From JAKAXS01 sp965279065 (GTDB taxonomy: Bacteria > Pseudomonadota > Alphaproteobacteria > Rhizobiales > Hyphomicrobiaceae): a DNA stretch of 64,000 nucleotides. The notes under the pieces are model-generated. The model searched no databases. It saw only the letters and a list, made by a program, of their open reading frames with translations, and was not told the DNA's origin. This document shows, in pieces, positions 27,650 to 36,997 of the stretch. Numbering within the stretch: position 1 is the first letter of the stretch; each line of letters opens with the position of its first letter. The position numbers and the translations under genes were made by a program. The stretch lies in contig OZ257134.1 of NCBI GenBank assembly GCA_965279065.1, positions 1,674,001 through 1,738,000 of the forward strand, read 5' to 3'.

Positions 27650-29170
27650 ATGGCACAGACAGCACTCACGACGACCGACCGGCTGCGTTCCGCGGTGACC
27701 ACCGACGAGCCGCTGACCTTTCGGCAGGCACCCCACAACATCGAGGCCGAGCAGGCCCTGTTGGGCGCAATCCTCGTCAACAACGAAGCCCACGATCGGG
27801 TCTCCAGCTTCCTCGAAGTGCAGCACTTCTTCGATCCGCTGCACGGCGAGATCTTCGATACGTTGAGCAAACTCATCTTCGCCGGCAAGCAGGCGACGCC
27901 GGTTACCCTGAAGACGTTCTTCGAGAACGCCGAGCCGATCGATGCCAACCTCACGGTGCCGCAGTATCTGGGTCGGCTGGCCGCCAGCGCGACGACCATC
28001 ATCAACGCCGCCGATTACGGGCGCACGGTCTACGATCTCGCCGTCCGGCGCAATCTGATCGGCATCGGCGAAGACCTCGTCAACGGCGCCTACGACAGCC
28101 CGGTCGATCATCCTCCAGAACAGCAGATCCAGGAAGCCGAAGGCCGCCTCTACGAGCTGGCCGAGCAAGGCAAGTACGGCCAGGGCTTCTTCGATTTCAG
28201 CACGGCTCTGACCCACGCAATCGACATGGCCTCGAGCGCCTTCCAGCGCGCCGGCCACTTGTCCGGTCTGTCGACCGGCCTTGTCGATCTCGACAATCGG
28301 ATGGGTGGCCTGCAATCCTCGGACCTCATCGTGCTCGCCGGACGCCCCTCCATGGGCAAGACCGCGCTGGCAACCAACATCGCCTACAACGTCGCCAAGA
28401 ACTTCAAGAGCGAGATGCAGTCGGACGGAACCGAGAAGGTGCTGGACGGCGCCATCGTCGGCTTCTTCTCGCTCGAAATGTCGGCCGAACAGCTGGCCAC
28501 CCGAATTCTCTCCGAGCAGGCGGAGATCTCCTCCGAGAAAATCCGCCGCGGCATGATCAACGAAGACGAGTTCCGCAAGCTCGTCGAGGTCTCCCAGGAG
28601 ATGAGCCGCATCCCGCTCTACATCGACCAGACCGGCGGCATCACCGTCGCCCAGCTGTCGGCCCGTGCGCGCAAGTTGAAGCGCCAGAAGGGCCTCGGCC
28701 TGCTGATCGTCGACTACCTCCAGCTTTTGTCCGGAACCGGCCGATCCGGCGAAAATCGCGTTCAGGAAATCACGCAGATCACCACCGGTCTCAAGGCCTT
28801 GGCCAAGGAATTGGCCGTTCCGATCATCGCCCTGTCCCAGCTGTCGCGTCAGGTAGAACAGCGCGAGGACAAGCGTCCTCAGCTCTCGGACCTGCGTGAA
28901 TCGGGCTCGATCGAGCAGGACGCCGACGTTGTGATGTTCGTTTTCCGCGAAGAGTATTATGTGGAACGCAGCAAACCCGCGGAAACGAAGGTCGAAGAGT
29001 TACTGCAATGGCAACAGCAGATGATGGCCGTGCACGGCAAGGGCGAGGTGATCATCGGCAAGCAGCGCCATGGTCCCACCGGCACCGTCCAGCTCTCGTT
29101 CGAAGCCCAGTTCACTCGCTTCGGCAACCTCGCCAAGGAATTCCACTTGCCCGAGCGCATGGGCGATTGA
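27650..29170 (+). CDS. dnaB: Replicative DNA helicase DnaB
   Basis: The hexameric helicase that unwinds the replication fork. 506 residues: an N-terminal primase-interacting domain (PHNIEAEQALLGAILV), a linker, and a RecA-type ATPase domain with Walker A GRPSMGKTALA, FFSLEMSAEQLATRI, DYLQLL (Walker B) and the ending region LSDLRESGSIEQDADVV. It has no intein. It is followed by two palindromes and alr. The gene order dnaB-alr-radA is common in Alphaproteobacteria. Confidence 0.97.
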   Translation: MAQTALTTTDRLRSAVTTDEPLTFRQAPHNIEAEQALLGAILVNNEAHDRVSSFLEVQHFFDPLHGEIFDTLSKLIFAGKQATPVTLKTFFENAEPIDANLTVPQYLGRLAASATTIINAADYGRTVYDLAVRRNLIGIGEDLVNGAYDSPVDHPPEQQIQEAEGRLYELAEQGKYGQGFFDFSTALTHAIDMASSAFQRAGHLSGLSTGLVDLDNRMGGLQSSDLIVLAGRPSMGKTALATNIAYNVAKNFKSEMQSDGTEKVLDGAIVGFFSLEMSAEQLATRILSEQAEISSEKIRRGMINEDEFRKLVEVSQEMSRIPLYIDQTGGITVAQLSARARKLKRQKGLGLLIVDYLQLLSGTGRSGENRVQEITQITTGLKALAKELAVPIIALSQLSRQVEQREDKRPQLSDLRESGSIEQDADVVMFVFREEYYVERSKPAETKVEELLQWQQQMMAVHGKGEVIIGKQRHGPTGTVQLSFEAQFTRFGNLAKEFHLPERMGD

Positions 29171-29186
29171 TGCGGTCATCAGAAAC

Positions 29187-29264
29187 AGGCGTCAGACCTC
29201 GGTCTGACGCCTTGCGCGAACTCCGAAGCCACTTGGGCGCGGAGTCAGACCGAGGTCTGACTCC
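29187..29264. repeat. Pair of REP-like palindromes between dnaB and alr
   Basis: Palindrome 1 is 29187-29212 (12-bp arms, AGGCGTCAGACC, centre TC). Palindrome 2 is 29241-29264 (11-bp arms, GGAGTCAGACC, centre GA). Both share the core GTCAGACC-NN-GGTCTGAC and are 28 bases apart. They begin 17 bases after the dnaB stop. Two related palindromes in a row look like a REP/BIME-type element; each would also form a strong hairpin that could end or protect the dnaB transcript. Confidence 0.65.
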
Positions 29265-29285
29265 TTATCTCCCTGGGGCGGAGAC

Positions 29286-30410
29286 ATGAGCGCGTTGCCG
29301 GCGTCGGCGACGGGCATCGTCACCATTGATTTGCGGGCGATCCAGGATAACTGGCGAACGCTGGCGGAACGCGTGCGGCCGGCCGAATGCGGAGCCGTCG
29401 CCAAGGCCGACGCCTACGGTCTGGGTGCCGAGAGGGTTATTCCAGCCCTGGTGCGCGCTGGCTGTCGAACTTTTTTCGTCGCAACACCGCAAGAGGCCGC
29501 ACAGGCGCGCCGGCTTGCCGCAACGTCCACGATCTATGTCCTCGATGGGTTGCTGCCCGGTTCCGGCGACGCGTTGATCGAGACCGCCGCCATTCCAATC
29601 CTGTCGGACGCAGCCGCCGTCCGCGAGTGGGCAGCACTTGCAGCCGCCAAAACCATACGTTTGCCGGCAGCGCTCCAACTCGACAGCGGGCTGAACCGTC
29701 TCGGTCTCGGCGAAACGGACGTGCTGAGTTTGGCAGCCGACTCCGAGTTGTTGGCCTGGTTCGATCTCAAACTGGTGATGAGCCACCTCGCCTGCGCCGA
29801 CGACCCCGACGACGCAAAGAATTCAGCCCAGCTCGGCGCTTTCCGCCAGCTGGCAGCCCGCCTGCTGCCGGCGCCGCTGAGCCTGGCCGCGTCCGATGGG
29901 CTGATGCTGGGCCCTGCGTTTCATTTCGATCTCGTGCGGCCCGGTTACGCTCTCTATGGCGGCCAGGCCTTCAAGGGCGAACCGACCCCCGTCAGGCCTG
30001 TGCTGCGTGTCGAAGCCCGCGTGCTTCAGATCCGCGACGTCGGCGACGGCGAAACGGTCGGCTACTCGGCAACGTTCCGCGCCAAGGGGGCGCGCCGCAT
30101 CGCCACGATCGCCGCAGGCTATGCCGATGGGCTCTTTCGACGCCTCAGCGCGGGCAACGACGAACGCGGAGGCCATGTTGGCATCAACGGTCACTTGGCC
30201 CCGATCGCCGGACGCGTCTCGATGGATCTGATCACCGTCGACGTGACGGACATCCCCGGAACTCCGCCGCAACGCGGCGACCTCGTGTGCGTCATCGGCG
30301 ATGAGCTGCCGATCGAAGCCGTCGGTGCCGCCGCGGGAACCATCGGCTACGAGGTGCTGACAAGCCTCGGCCGCCGCTTCCATCGCGTCTATAGCGACGG
30401 AGAAGCCTGA
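29286..30410 (+). CDS. alr: Alanine racemase
   Basis: A PLP enzyme making D-alanine for peptidoglycan. 374 residues. Lys40 in AVAKADAYGLG binds PLP. The other catalytic residue, Tyr, is in TVGYSATF. LQLDSGLNRLG and AGRVSMDLITVDVT are also family motifs. The start at 29286 is preceded by a GGCGGAG-like site. It ends 1 base before the radA start, so the two are one transcription unit. Confidence 0.95.
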   Translation: MSALPASATGIVTIDLRAIQDNWRTLAERVRPAECGAVAKADAYGLGAERVIPALVRAGCRTFFVATPQEAAQARRLAATSTIYVLDGLLPGSGDALIETAAIPILSDAAAVREWAALAAAKTIRLPAALQLDSGLNRLGLGETDVLSLAADSELLAWFDLKLVMSHLACADDPDDAKNSAQLGAFRQLAARLLPAPLSLAASDGLMLGPAFHFDLVRPGYALYGGQAFKGEPTPVRPVLRVEARVLQIRDVGDGETVGYSATFRAKGARRIATIAAGYADGLFRRLSAGNDERGGHVGINGHLAPIAGRVSMDLITVDVTDIPGTPPQRGDLVCVIGDELPIEAVGAAAGTIGYEVLTSLGRRFHRVYSDGEA

Positions 30411-30411
30411 G

Positions 30412-31791
30412 ATGGCGCGCGCGTCCAAGGCCGGAAACTTCGTCTGCCAGAACTGCGGCGCCGTCTCGACGCGCTGGGCCGGGAAGTGCACGACCTGCGG
30501 CGAGTGGAACACGATTGCCGAAGAAACGGACGCGGGCCCCGCGCCGGGTTCCGGCATCACGCGCACGACCAAAGGCCGCGCCGTGACGCTGGAGACCCTG
30601 CAGGGTGGAGCCGCCGAAGCGCCGCGCTTTTCGTCCGGCATCGCCGAACTTGATCGCGTCACGGGCGGCGGCATCGTTCCGGGCTCCGCCTTGCTGATCG
30701 GTGGCGAACCTGGCATCGGCAAGTCGACGCTGCTGCTGCAGTTGACGGCCCTGCTCGCCCGCGCCGGGCGGCGCACCATCTATTTCTCCGGCGAGGAGGC
30801 CTCCGCCCAGGTTCGCCTGCGCGCCGAACGTCTGGGGCTTGCCGACGCTCCGGTGTCGCTCGCGGCCGAAACCAACCTGGCCAACATTCTCGAGACCCTG
30901 TCCGACGGCAAGCGCGCCGACCTGATCGTTATCGACTCTATCCAGACCCTGTGGTCCGACGCCCTCGATGCAGCGCCCGGCACCGTCAGCCAGGTGCGCG
31001 CCGCGACCCAATCGTTGATCCGCTACGCCAAGACCGAAGGCGTGGCACTCCTGCTCGTCGGCCACGTCACCAAGGAAGGCCAGATCGCCGGTCCGAAGGT
31101 GATCGAGCACATGGTCGACACAGTCCTGTCATTCGAAGGCGATCGCGGCCACACGTTCCGCATCCTGCGCGCGACCAAGAATCGCTTTGGTGCCACTGAT
31201 GAGATCGGCGTGTTCGAAATGGGCGCGCAGGGCCTGACCGAGGTCGCCAATCCGTCAGAGCTGTTCCTTGGCGACAGGCACTCGACGGCACCCGGCAGCG
31301 CCGTGTTCGCGGGAATTGAAGGGACGCGGCCGCTGCTGGTCGAAATTCAGGCGCTGGTTGCACCCTCCAACCTCGGGCAACCGCGACGCGCCGTCGTCGG
31401 GTGGGATTCCAATCGCCTGTCGATGCTGATTGCCGTCTTGGCCGCGCGCTGCGGCGTCTCTCTTGCCAACCACGACGTCTTTTTGAACGTCGCTGGTGGA
31501 TTCAAGATTGCGGAGCCCGCCGCCGACCTGGCAGCGGCCGCCGCCCTGCTGTCATCCTTCAGCAACGTGCCCCTTCCCCACGACCGCGCCTATTTCGGGG
31601 AAATATCCCTGTCAGGCGCCGTGCGGCCAAGCGCGCATACGGCGTTGCGCCTGAAAGAAGCCCAAAAGCTGGGGTTTTCCCATGCCGTCCTTCCCGCCGC
31701 CGGCGACGCGGGAGGCGGCAAGGGCAAGCTTGGCCTCACCCGCGTCAGCCACCTCAAGGAGCTTGCGGACGGCATTGGCCCGTGCGACTGA
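30412..31791 (+). CDS. radA: DNA repair protein RadA
   Basis: A RecA-like ATPase that helps branch migration in recombination. 459 residues: an N-terminal zinc finger (Cys12, Cys15, Cys26, Cys29), Walker A GGEPGIGKSTL, the RadA-specific KNRFGATDEIGVF motif, and a C-terminal Lon-protease-like domain without proteolytic function (LSGAVRPSAHTALRLKEAQK). Length and motifs are standard. It lies 1 base after alr and 63 bases before cvpA. Confidence 0.96.
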   Translation: MARASKAGNFVCQNCGAVSTRWAGKCTTCGEWNTIAEETDAGPAPGSGITRTTKGRAVTLETLQGGAAEAPRFSSGIAELDRVTGGGIVPGSALLIGGEPGIGKSTLLLQLTALLARAGRRTIYFSGEEASAQVRLRAERLGLADAPVSLAAETNLANILETLSDGKRADLIVIDSIQTLWSDALDAAPGTVSQVRAATQSLIRYAKTEGVALLLVGHVTKEGQIAGPKVIEHMVDTVLSFEGDRGHTFRILRATKNRFGATDEIGVFEMGAQGLTEVANPSELFLGDRHSTAPGSAVFAGIEGTRPLLVEIQALVAPSNLGQPRRAVVGWDSNRLSMLIAVLAARCGVSLANHDVFLNVAGGFKIAEPAADLAAAAALLSSFSNVPLPHDRAYFGEISLSGAVRPSAHTALRLKEAQKLGFSHAVLPAAGDAGGGKGKLGLTRVSHLKELADGIGPCD

Positions 31792-31854
31792 ACAGCCGGG
31801 GAAGGTTAAACGCCGTGGCGACACGGCCTGAAATCCAGACGGGGACCAGCGATC

Positions 31855-32418
31855 ATGATCGGGCCATTGACGTATCTCGACATCGGCCTCCTCGCCGTGG
31901 CCTTCATCTCCGGCATCCTGGCCATGTACCGCGGCTTCGCCCGCGAAATGCTGTCGATCATTTCCTGGGCCATCGCCGGCGCGGCCGTCCTCTACTTCGT
32001 CCTCTTCCATAAGAAATTCGCCGAGGACATGGCGGCCCAGACCGGCACCCAGGTCCCCATCGCCCAGATCGCCATCGGCGCCGTCATCTTCCTGATCGTG
32101 CTGATCGTCGTTCACCTGATTACGGCACGTATCTCCGACGCCATCCTCGACAGCCGGATCGGCATGGTCGACCGCGTTTTAGGCCTGATTTTCGGTGTGT
32201 TACGCGGCTTCCTGCTGGTCGTGATTCCGTACATGTTCTACCAGCACTTCATTCCCGACGAGACCAAGCACTTCGATTGGGTTCGCAACGCACAGTCGCT
32301 GCCCTACCTTAAGTCGACCGGACAGACCCTGCAGTCGGTGTTGGTGAACTACCTGCCGTCGTCCCTGACCGACCCGGAGACCCCGCCGGCTGCCCCGACC
32401 GGGGAGCAACAGGGCTAG
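31855..32418 (+). CDS. cvpA: CvpA family membrane protein
   Basis: A 187-residue protein with four membrane helices (starting LTYLDIGLLAVAFISGILAM) and the family motif YRGFAREMLSIISW. CvpA is linked to envelope stress and colicin V production in E. coli, where it also lies beside purF. The same neighbourhood is seen here: cvpA is followed by purF 156 bases later. The C-terminus is soluble and Pro-rich. Confidence 0.9.
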   Translation: MIGPLTYLDIGLLAVAFISGILAMYRGFAREMLSIISWAIAGAAVLYFVLFHKKFAEDMAAQTGTQVPIAQIAIGAVIFLIVLIVVHLITARISDAILDSRIGMVDRVLGLIFGVLRGFLLVVIPYMFYQHFIPDETKHFDWVRNAQSLPYLKSTGQTLQSVLVNYLPSSLTDPETPPAAPTGEQQG

Positions 32419-32574
32419 GTCCATTCCTGGTCCGCGGCAATCTCACGCTGGATTTGTCATCCGGTTATCATATATGTGACACGCGGCTGGCGGTCGCGGC
32501 GCTGTAGGTGTACGCCGAACTGCTGATAAAGCTTTGTTTGAACGGGCGAACGGGTGCTTATGCGGGAGGCAACC

Positions 32575-34110
32575 ATGACGCACGGTCCCATGACTCACGG
32601 TTCAAGCCACGACATCAAGTCTGGTGGAGCTGACGACGGCGACCTCGCCGCGGGCGACTACGGCTATTCGCGCTACGGCGACGACCGGCTGCGCGAAGAA
32701 TGCGGCGTGTTTGGCGTCTTCGACCATCCCGACGCAGCTGCTCTCACGGCCCTGGGGCTGCACGCCCTGCAGCATCGCGGCCAGGAAGCGTGCGGCATCG
32801 TCGCGTTCGACGGCAAGCAATTCAATTCCGAGCGCCGCCACGGCCTCGTCGGCGACAACTTCAACAACGCAAGTGTCATCCAGCGCCTCACCGGCCGCAT
32901 GGCCGTCGGCCACAACCGCTACTCCACCACCGGCGGCACCGCGCTGCGCAATATCCAGCCGCTGTTCGCCGACCTCGACACCGGTGGCTTCGCACTCGCG
33001 CACAACGGCAATCTGACGAACGCGCTGACGCTGCGCCGCGAACTGATCTCGTCGGGTGCCATCTGCCAGTCGACGTCCGACACCGAAGTCATCCTGCACC
33101 TTCTCGCCCGCTCCAAGAAGCGCCGCATTGTCGAGCGCTTCGTCGAAGCCCTGCGCCAGATCGAGGGCGCCTACGCCCTCGTCTGTCTCACCAACGACAT
33201 GATGATCGGCGCCCGCGATCCGATCGGCATCCGCCCGCTGATGCTTGGCCGTCTCGGCAAATCCTATGTCCTGGCGTCGGAGACCTGCGCGCTCGACATG
33301 GTCGGCGCCGAATTCGTACGCGAGATCGACAACGGCGAAGTCGTTGTCATCACCGATGCCGGCATCGAGAGCCATCGCCCGTTCCCGCAGCGCGCGGCCC
33401 GCCCGTGCATCTTCGAGTACATCTACTTCGCCCGTCCCGACAGCTTCATCGGCGGCCGCTCGGTCTACGACATCCGCAAGCAGATGGGCATCCAGCTTGC
33501 CAAGGAGGCGCCCGTCGAGATCGACGTTGTGGTGCCCGTACCCGACAGTGGCGTCCCCGCTGCAATCGGCTACTCGCAGCAGTCAGGGGCGCCGTTCGAA
33601 CTCGGCATCATTCGCAACCACTACGTCGGCCGCACTTTCATCGAGCCGGAGCAGCGCATCCGCCAACTCGGCGTCAAGCTGAAGCACTCCGCCAATGCCG
33701 GCGTCATCCGCGGCAAACGCATCGTGTTGATCGACGACAGTATCGTGCGCGGCACCACCTCCAAGAAGATCGTGCAGATGATGTTCGAGGCCGGCGCCAA
33801 GGAGGTGCACATGCGTATCGCCTCGCCGCCGATCACGCATTCCGATTACTACGGCATCGACACGCCGAGCCGCCACGACTTGCTGGCCGCCAACATGGAC
33901 CTGGAGGGGATGCGTAAGTTCATGGGTGCCAACAGCCTGGCGTTCATGTCCGTCGACGGCATCTACCGCGCCGTCGGCTACGAGGCGCGCGACGCCCACA
34001 ACCCGCAGTTCACCGACCACTGCTTCACCGGCGAATACCCGACCGAACTGACCGACCACAACGGCGGCGCACCCTCCAAGCAGCTGTCCCTGCTGGCGGA
34101 AGTCGGCTAG
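32575..34110 (+). CDS. purF: Amidophosphoribosyltransferase
   Basis: First committed step of purine synthesis (PRPP + glutamine to phosphoribosylamine). ATG 32575 is chosen because GGGAGG lies 5 bases upstream; an in-frame GTG at 32554 is less likely. The nucleophile Cys43 (EECGVFG) is preceded by 42 residues that must be cleaved, as in Bacillus-type enzymes. HRGQEACGIV, GHNRYST and the PRPP loop VLIDDSIVRGTTSKK are present. The Bacillus [4Fe-4S] ligands are largely missing: HSDYYGID replaces the Cys-containing segment and PQFTDHCFTG keeps only one Cys, so a cluster is unlikely. Confidence 0.96.
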   Translation: MTHGPMTHGSSHDIKSGGADDGDLAAGDYGYSRYGDDRLREECGVFGVFDHPDAAALTALGLHALQHRGQEACGIVAFDGKQFNSERRHGLVGDNFNNASVIQRLTGRMAVGHNRYSTTGGTALRNIQPLFADLDTGGFALAHNGNLTNALTLRRELISSGAICQSTSDTEVILHLLARSKKRRIVERFVEALRQIEGAYALVCLTNDMMIGARDPIGIRPLMLGRLGKSYVLASETCALDMVGAEFVREIDNGEVVVITDAGIESHRPFPQRAARPCIFEYIYFARPDSFIGGRSVYDIRKQMGIQLAKEAPVEIDVVVPVPDSGVPAAIGYSQQSGAPFELGIIRNHYVGRTFIEPEQRIRQLGVKLKHSANAGVIRGKRIVLIDDSIVRGTTSKKIVQMMFEAGAKEVHMRIASPPITHSDYYGIDTPSRHDLLAANMDLEGMRKFMGANSLAFMSVDGIYRAVGYEARDAHNPQFTDHCFTGEYPTELTDHNGGAPSKQLSLLAEVG

Positions 34111-34199
34111 GAAGACTACACGTCTTTCTGGCAATACTTGCCTCAAGCCGAATCGGCTAATCAGCCCGCTGAGTGGCGCAACCCGGGCGGGCAAAGATC

Positions 34200-35621
34200 A
34201 TGTCTACTGGCGCTTCGAATCTGATCCGAGCGAACTCGGACGACGACATCGTGCAGCGATTTGCCCACGAGGCGACCGGAGTCGGTTATCAGATTGTCGA
34301 CGTCGCCTGCAATATGGGCGAGCTCAGTACACGCATGCAGACGCAAACTGTCCAGATGGAAGATCTGCGACATCAGATGCATGTGCTCGGTAGCGAGAAC
34401 GCACGTGTGGCCACTGGCGCCCAAACCAGTCTACTCGGCGCCGAGCGTGCAAGCAGCGAGGTCGCGCAATCGACGTTGGCTCTGCGCGCTTCGCTCGAAG
34501 GTATCGAGCATCTGCTGCAAACGGTCGCCCAGCAAGGCGCGATGCTTGAAGCGTTGCAGGACGCGTTGGGTAAAGTCTCGAAAGTCGCATCCAGCATCGA
34601 AACGATCACGCGACAGACCAACCTCCTCGCCCTCAATGCCACCATCGAAGCGGCTCGGGCCGGCGTCGCCGGCCGCGGCTTCGCCGTCGTCGCCAGCGAG
34701 GTCAAGGCCCTCGCCACCCAGACGGCCATGGCCACGAAGGAGATTACCGGCACGGTGAGCCAGCTCACGACGACGGCCCGCGAATTGATCGCGCAAGGCG
34801 CCCGCAGCGCGACGCTGGCGAAGACTGCTGGCGATGGAACAGCGATGATTTCTCGCGCCTTCGAGACGATCGACACGATGGTTCGAGACTTCGTGGGCGA
34901 GGCATCTACCATCAAGAACGCGGCGACCGAAATCGAACAGCGCCATAAGACCGTTCTTGACGCGGTCGATGGAATGTCGTCCGGACTTGCGCAATCCGCT
35001 GAGAACATCGTTCGCATCGATATGCGCTTGACCGAATTGCAGCGGTCCGCCGAGACGCTGATCACCACGAGCATCGACTCCGGGATCGAGACGGAAAATC
35101 TCAGATTCGCGCGCGAGGCAATGCGGTTGGCAAAGCTTCTATCAAACGGAATTGAGGCAGCAGTCGATCGCGGAGACATCACGATCGAACGACTGTTCGA
35201 TGGTACCTACAGCAAGATTGAAGGAAGTGATCCGGAACAGTTCATTACGCAGTCCGTAGAATTTTTCGATCGCATCGCGACGCCCATCATCGATGCGACT
35301 CTTCAGTTCGATCCCAAGACCATGTTTTGCGCTCCCACGGATGTGAACGGATACATACCCACACACAACAGCCGGGTATCCAAACCGCAGGGCAGCGATC
35401 CGGCCTGGAACGCCGCAAACTGCCGAAACAGGCGCTTTTATCCGGGCGTCGGAGAAAACGCGGGTAAGAGCACCGCGCCGTTCCTCGTGCAAACCTACAA
35501 GCGCGACATGGGCGCTGGACACTTCCAACCCGCCGTCGATATCTCCGCGCCCATCATCGTCAAGGGGCGTCATTGGGGTGCACTGCGCTTGGCCTTCAAG
35601 GCTGACTCAGGCATCAAATGA
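34200..35621 (+). CDS. Soluble methyl-accepting chemotaxis protein with C-terminal sensor module
   Basis: A 473-residue chemoreceptor with no membrane helix. The signalling domain comes first: the coiled-coil core around residues 120-190 has TRQTNLLALNATIEAARAG and RGFAVVASEVKALATQT, which binds CheA/CheW. A C-terminal domain of about 140 residues follows, with DVNGYIPTHNSR, WNAANCRNRRFYPG and APIIVKGRHWGALRLA, resembling a Cache/PAS-like module found at this position in other alphaproteobacterial receptors. It would sense a cytoplasmic signal. ATG 34200 is preferred over an in-frame GTG at 34173. No other chemotaxis gene is in the window. Confidence 0.85.
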   Translation: MSTGASNLIRANSDDDIVQRFAHEATGVGYQIVDVACNMGELSTRMQTQTVQMEDLRHQMHVLGSENARVATGAQTSLLGAERASSEVAQSTLALRASLEGIEHLLQTVAQQGAMLEALQDALGKVSKVASSIETITRQTNLLALNATIEAARAGVAGRGFAVVASEVKALATQTAMATKEITGTVSQLTTTARELIAQGARSATLAKTAGDGTAMISRAFETIDTMVRDFVGEASTIKNAATEIEQRHKTVLDAVDGMSSGLAQSAENIVRIDMRLTELQRSAETLITTSIDSGIETENLRFAREAMRLAKLLSNGIEAAVDRGDITIERLFDGTYSKIEGSDPEQFITQSVEFFDRIATPIIDATLQFDPKTMFCAPTDVNGYIPTHNSRVSKPQGSDPAWNAANCRNRRFYPGVGENAGKSTAPFLVQTYKRDMGAGHFQPAVDISAPIIVKGRHWGALRLAFKADSGIK

Positions 35622-35745
35622 CCCTCGAACGGCGCTGCCACCGCCTGCGCGTAACCACAGCCGCTTAGAACGCTTGCTCCGGGACCGGATAGTACTTAGT
35701 TGACTGGCTGACTTGGTTTTCCAATTCGCCGGGGCACCAGCCGTA

Positions 35746-36504
35746 ATGAAAAAATCCAAACGCCTGAACGGCCAACTCGCCTTCGTAAGCGGGGCGTCGC
35801 GTGGTTTGGGCCGCGCCGTCACGATAGAACTCGCCCGCGAAGGGGCGCACGTGATCGTCGCCGCGCGGTCCAGCGGCGCCCTGGAGGATCTCGACGACGA
35901 GATCCGCAGCCTCGGTGGGACGGCGACGCTTCTGGCGCTCGACCTGCGCAAGTCCGACAAGCTCGATCAGCTCGGGCCGACCATCTTTCAGCGCTGGGAC
36001 AAGCTCGACATCCTGGTCGCCAACGCTGGCATCCTGGGTCCGCTGTCTCCGCTTCCGCATGTCACGGCCGACGCCTGGACGAGCGTCATCGAGACCAACC
36101 TGTCGGCCAACTGGCGCTTGATCCGCACCTTCGATCCGCTGCTGCAAAGAGCTAAAGCCGGCCGCGCCGTCTTCATCAGTTCCGGTGCCGCCTCCGCGAA
36201 AGCGGCCTACTGGGGCCCTTACGCCGTGTCCAAAGCCGGCGTCGAAGCGTTGGCCAAAACCTACGCGCACGAGAATGCCAACACATCGGTGCGCGTCAAT
36301 ATCGTCGACCCCGGACCGATGTCGACGGCAATGCGCGCCAAGGCGTTTCCCGGTGAAGACCCAAAGACCATCCCAACGCCGGCCGACGTCGCCGCCCTCG
36401 TGCTCGAATTGTGCCTGCCCTCGGAAAAGCGCAACGGCGAAATCGTCCGCTATCGCGAGTGGAGCAAAGCCAACGATCCGGAGCCGGCCGAAGCCGAGAC
36501 CTAG
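35746..36504 (+). CDS. Short-chain dehydrogenase/reductase
   Basis: An NAD(P)-dependent oxidoreductase of 252 residues. The Rossmann motif is SGASRGLGRA, then NAGILG, the catalytic Ser in VFISSGAAS, and the YxxxK pair in PYAVSKAG. Starts MKKSKRLNGQLAFVSG at ATG 35746; an in-frame TTG at 35713 is less likely. The sequence is closest in style to the YciK-like SDR group, but the substrate cannot be assigned. It stands between the chemoreceptor and a small secreted protein, with no pathway context. Confidence 0.88.
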   Translation: MKKSKRLNGQLAFVSGASRGLGRAVTIELAREGAHVIVAARSSGALEDLDDEIRSLGGTATLLALDLRKSDKLDQLGPTIFQRWDKLDILVANAGILGPLSPLPHVTADAWTSVIETNLSANWRLIRTFDPLLQRAKAGRAVFISSGAASAKAAYWGPYAVSKAGVEALAKTYAHENANTSVRVNIVDPGPMSTAMRAKAFPGEDPKTIPTPADVAALVLELCLPSEKRNGEIVRYREWSKANDPEPAEAET

Positions 36505-36684
36505 TGGTCGAGGTCACCGGAAGGGCCTCTGCAGACCTGTGCACACCAACGTGCCGGCGAGCATCCTCGCCACACGTCTACCCCAATCGGGTCACCCGTC
36601 CAGCAGCTGCCGCAATTCCACCGCCAAGCCCTTCCAGCGTTTCCCCGGTCCCACGGGACGGGCCTTTTGCTGGGAGAATTTGAT

Positions 36685-36942
36685 ATGAAGACGAAAATTG
36701 CAATGGCGCTCGCAATCGCGGCCGCCATGTCGATGGCATCGGTCGCGCAGGCCAAGGAATGCAAGAGAATTGGCGCTGTCGGCTCGGGTCTGACGCAGGG
36801 CCTGGCCGAAATCATGGCCAAGGGCGGCGTCAAAACGCTGATCGACTCGCGCGGCATGACACCCGTCGGCGAGCCGAAATTGAAGTGCAAGGACGGCGGC
36901 GTGCTCACCGAGTGCCACGCCACGCAGACCGGCTGCAAGTAA
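36685..36942 (+). CDS. Small secreted protein with four cysteines
   Basis: An 85-residue precursor. The signal peptide covers about 23 residues and is cut after AQA, giving a mature protein of about 62 residues beginning KECKRIGAVGSG. It has four Cys (KECK, LKCK, TECH, TGCK), enough for two disulfides in the periplasm. GGGAGAATTTGAT before ATG 36685 provides a good ribosome site. I do not recognise the family. It ends before a strong hairpin shared with the convergent hisG. Confidence 0.7.
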   Translation: MKTKIAMALAIAAAMSMASVAQAKECKRIGAVGSGLTQGLAEIMAKGGVKTLIDSRGMTPVGEPKLKCKDGGVLTECHATQTGCK

Positions 36943-36948
36943 TCGATC

Positions 36949-36978
36949 CGCCGCGCACGGGCCTAGCCCGGCGCGGCG
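36949..36978. terminator. Bidirectional hairpin between the small secreted gene and hisG
   Basis: CGCCGCGC (36949-36956) pairs with GCGCGGCG (36971-36978); inside, CGGGC (36958-36962) pairs with GCCCG (36966-36970) around loop CTA, with one bulged A. In total 13 bp, all GC-rich, between convergent genes. There is no clear T run. Confidence 0.55.
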
Positions 36979-36997
36979 CTCTTACGTCAGCCACTGA

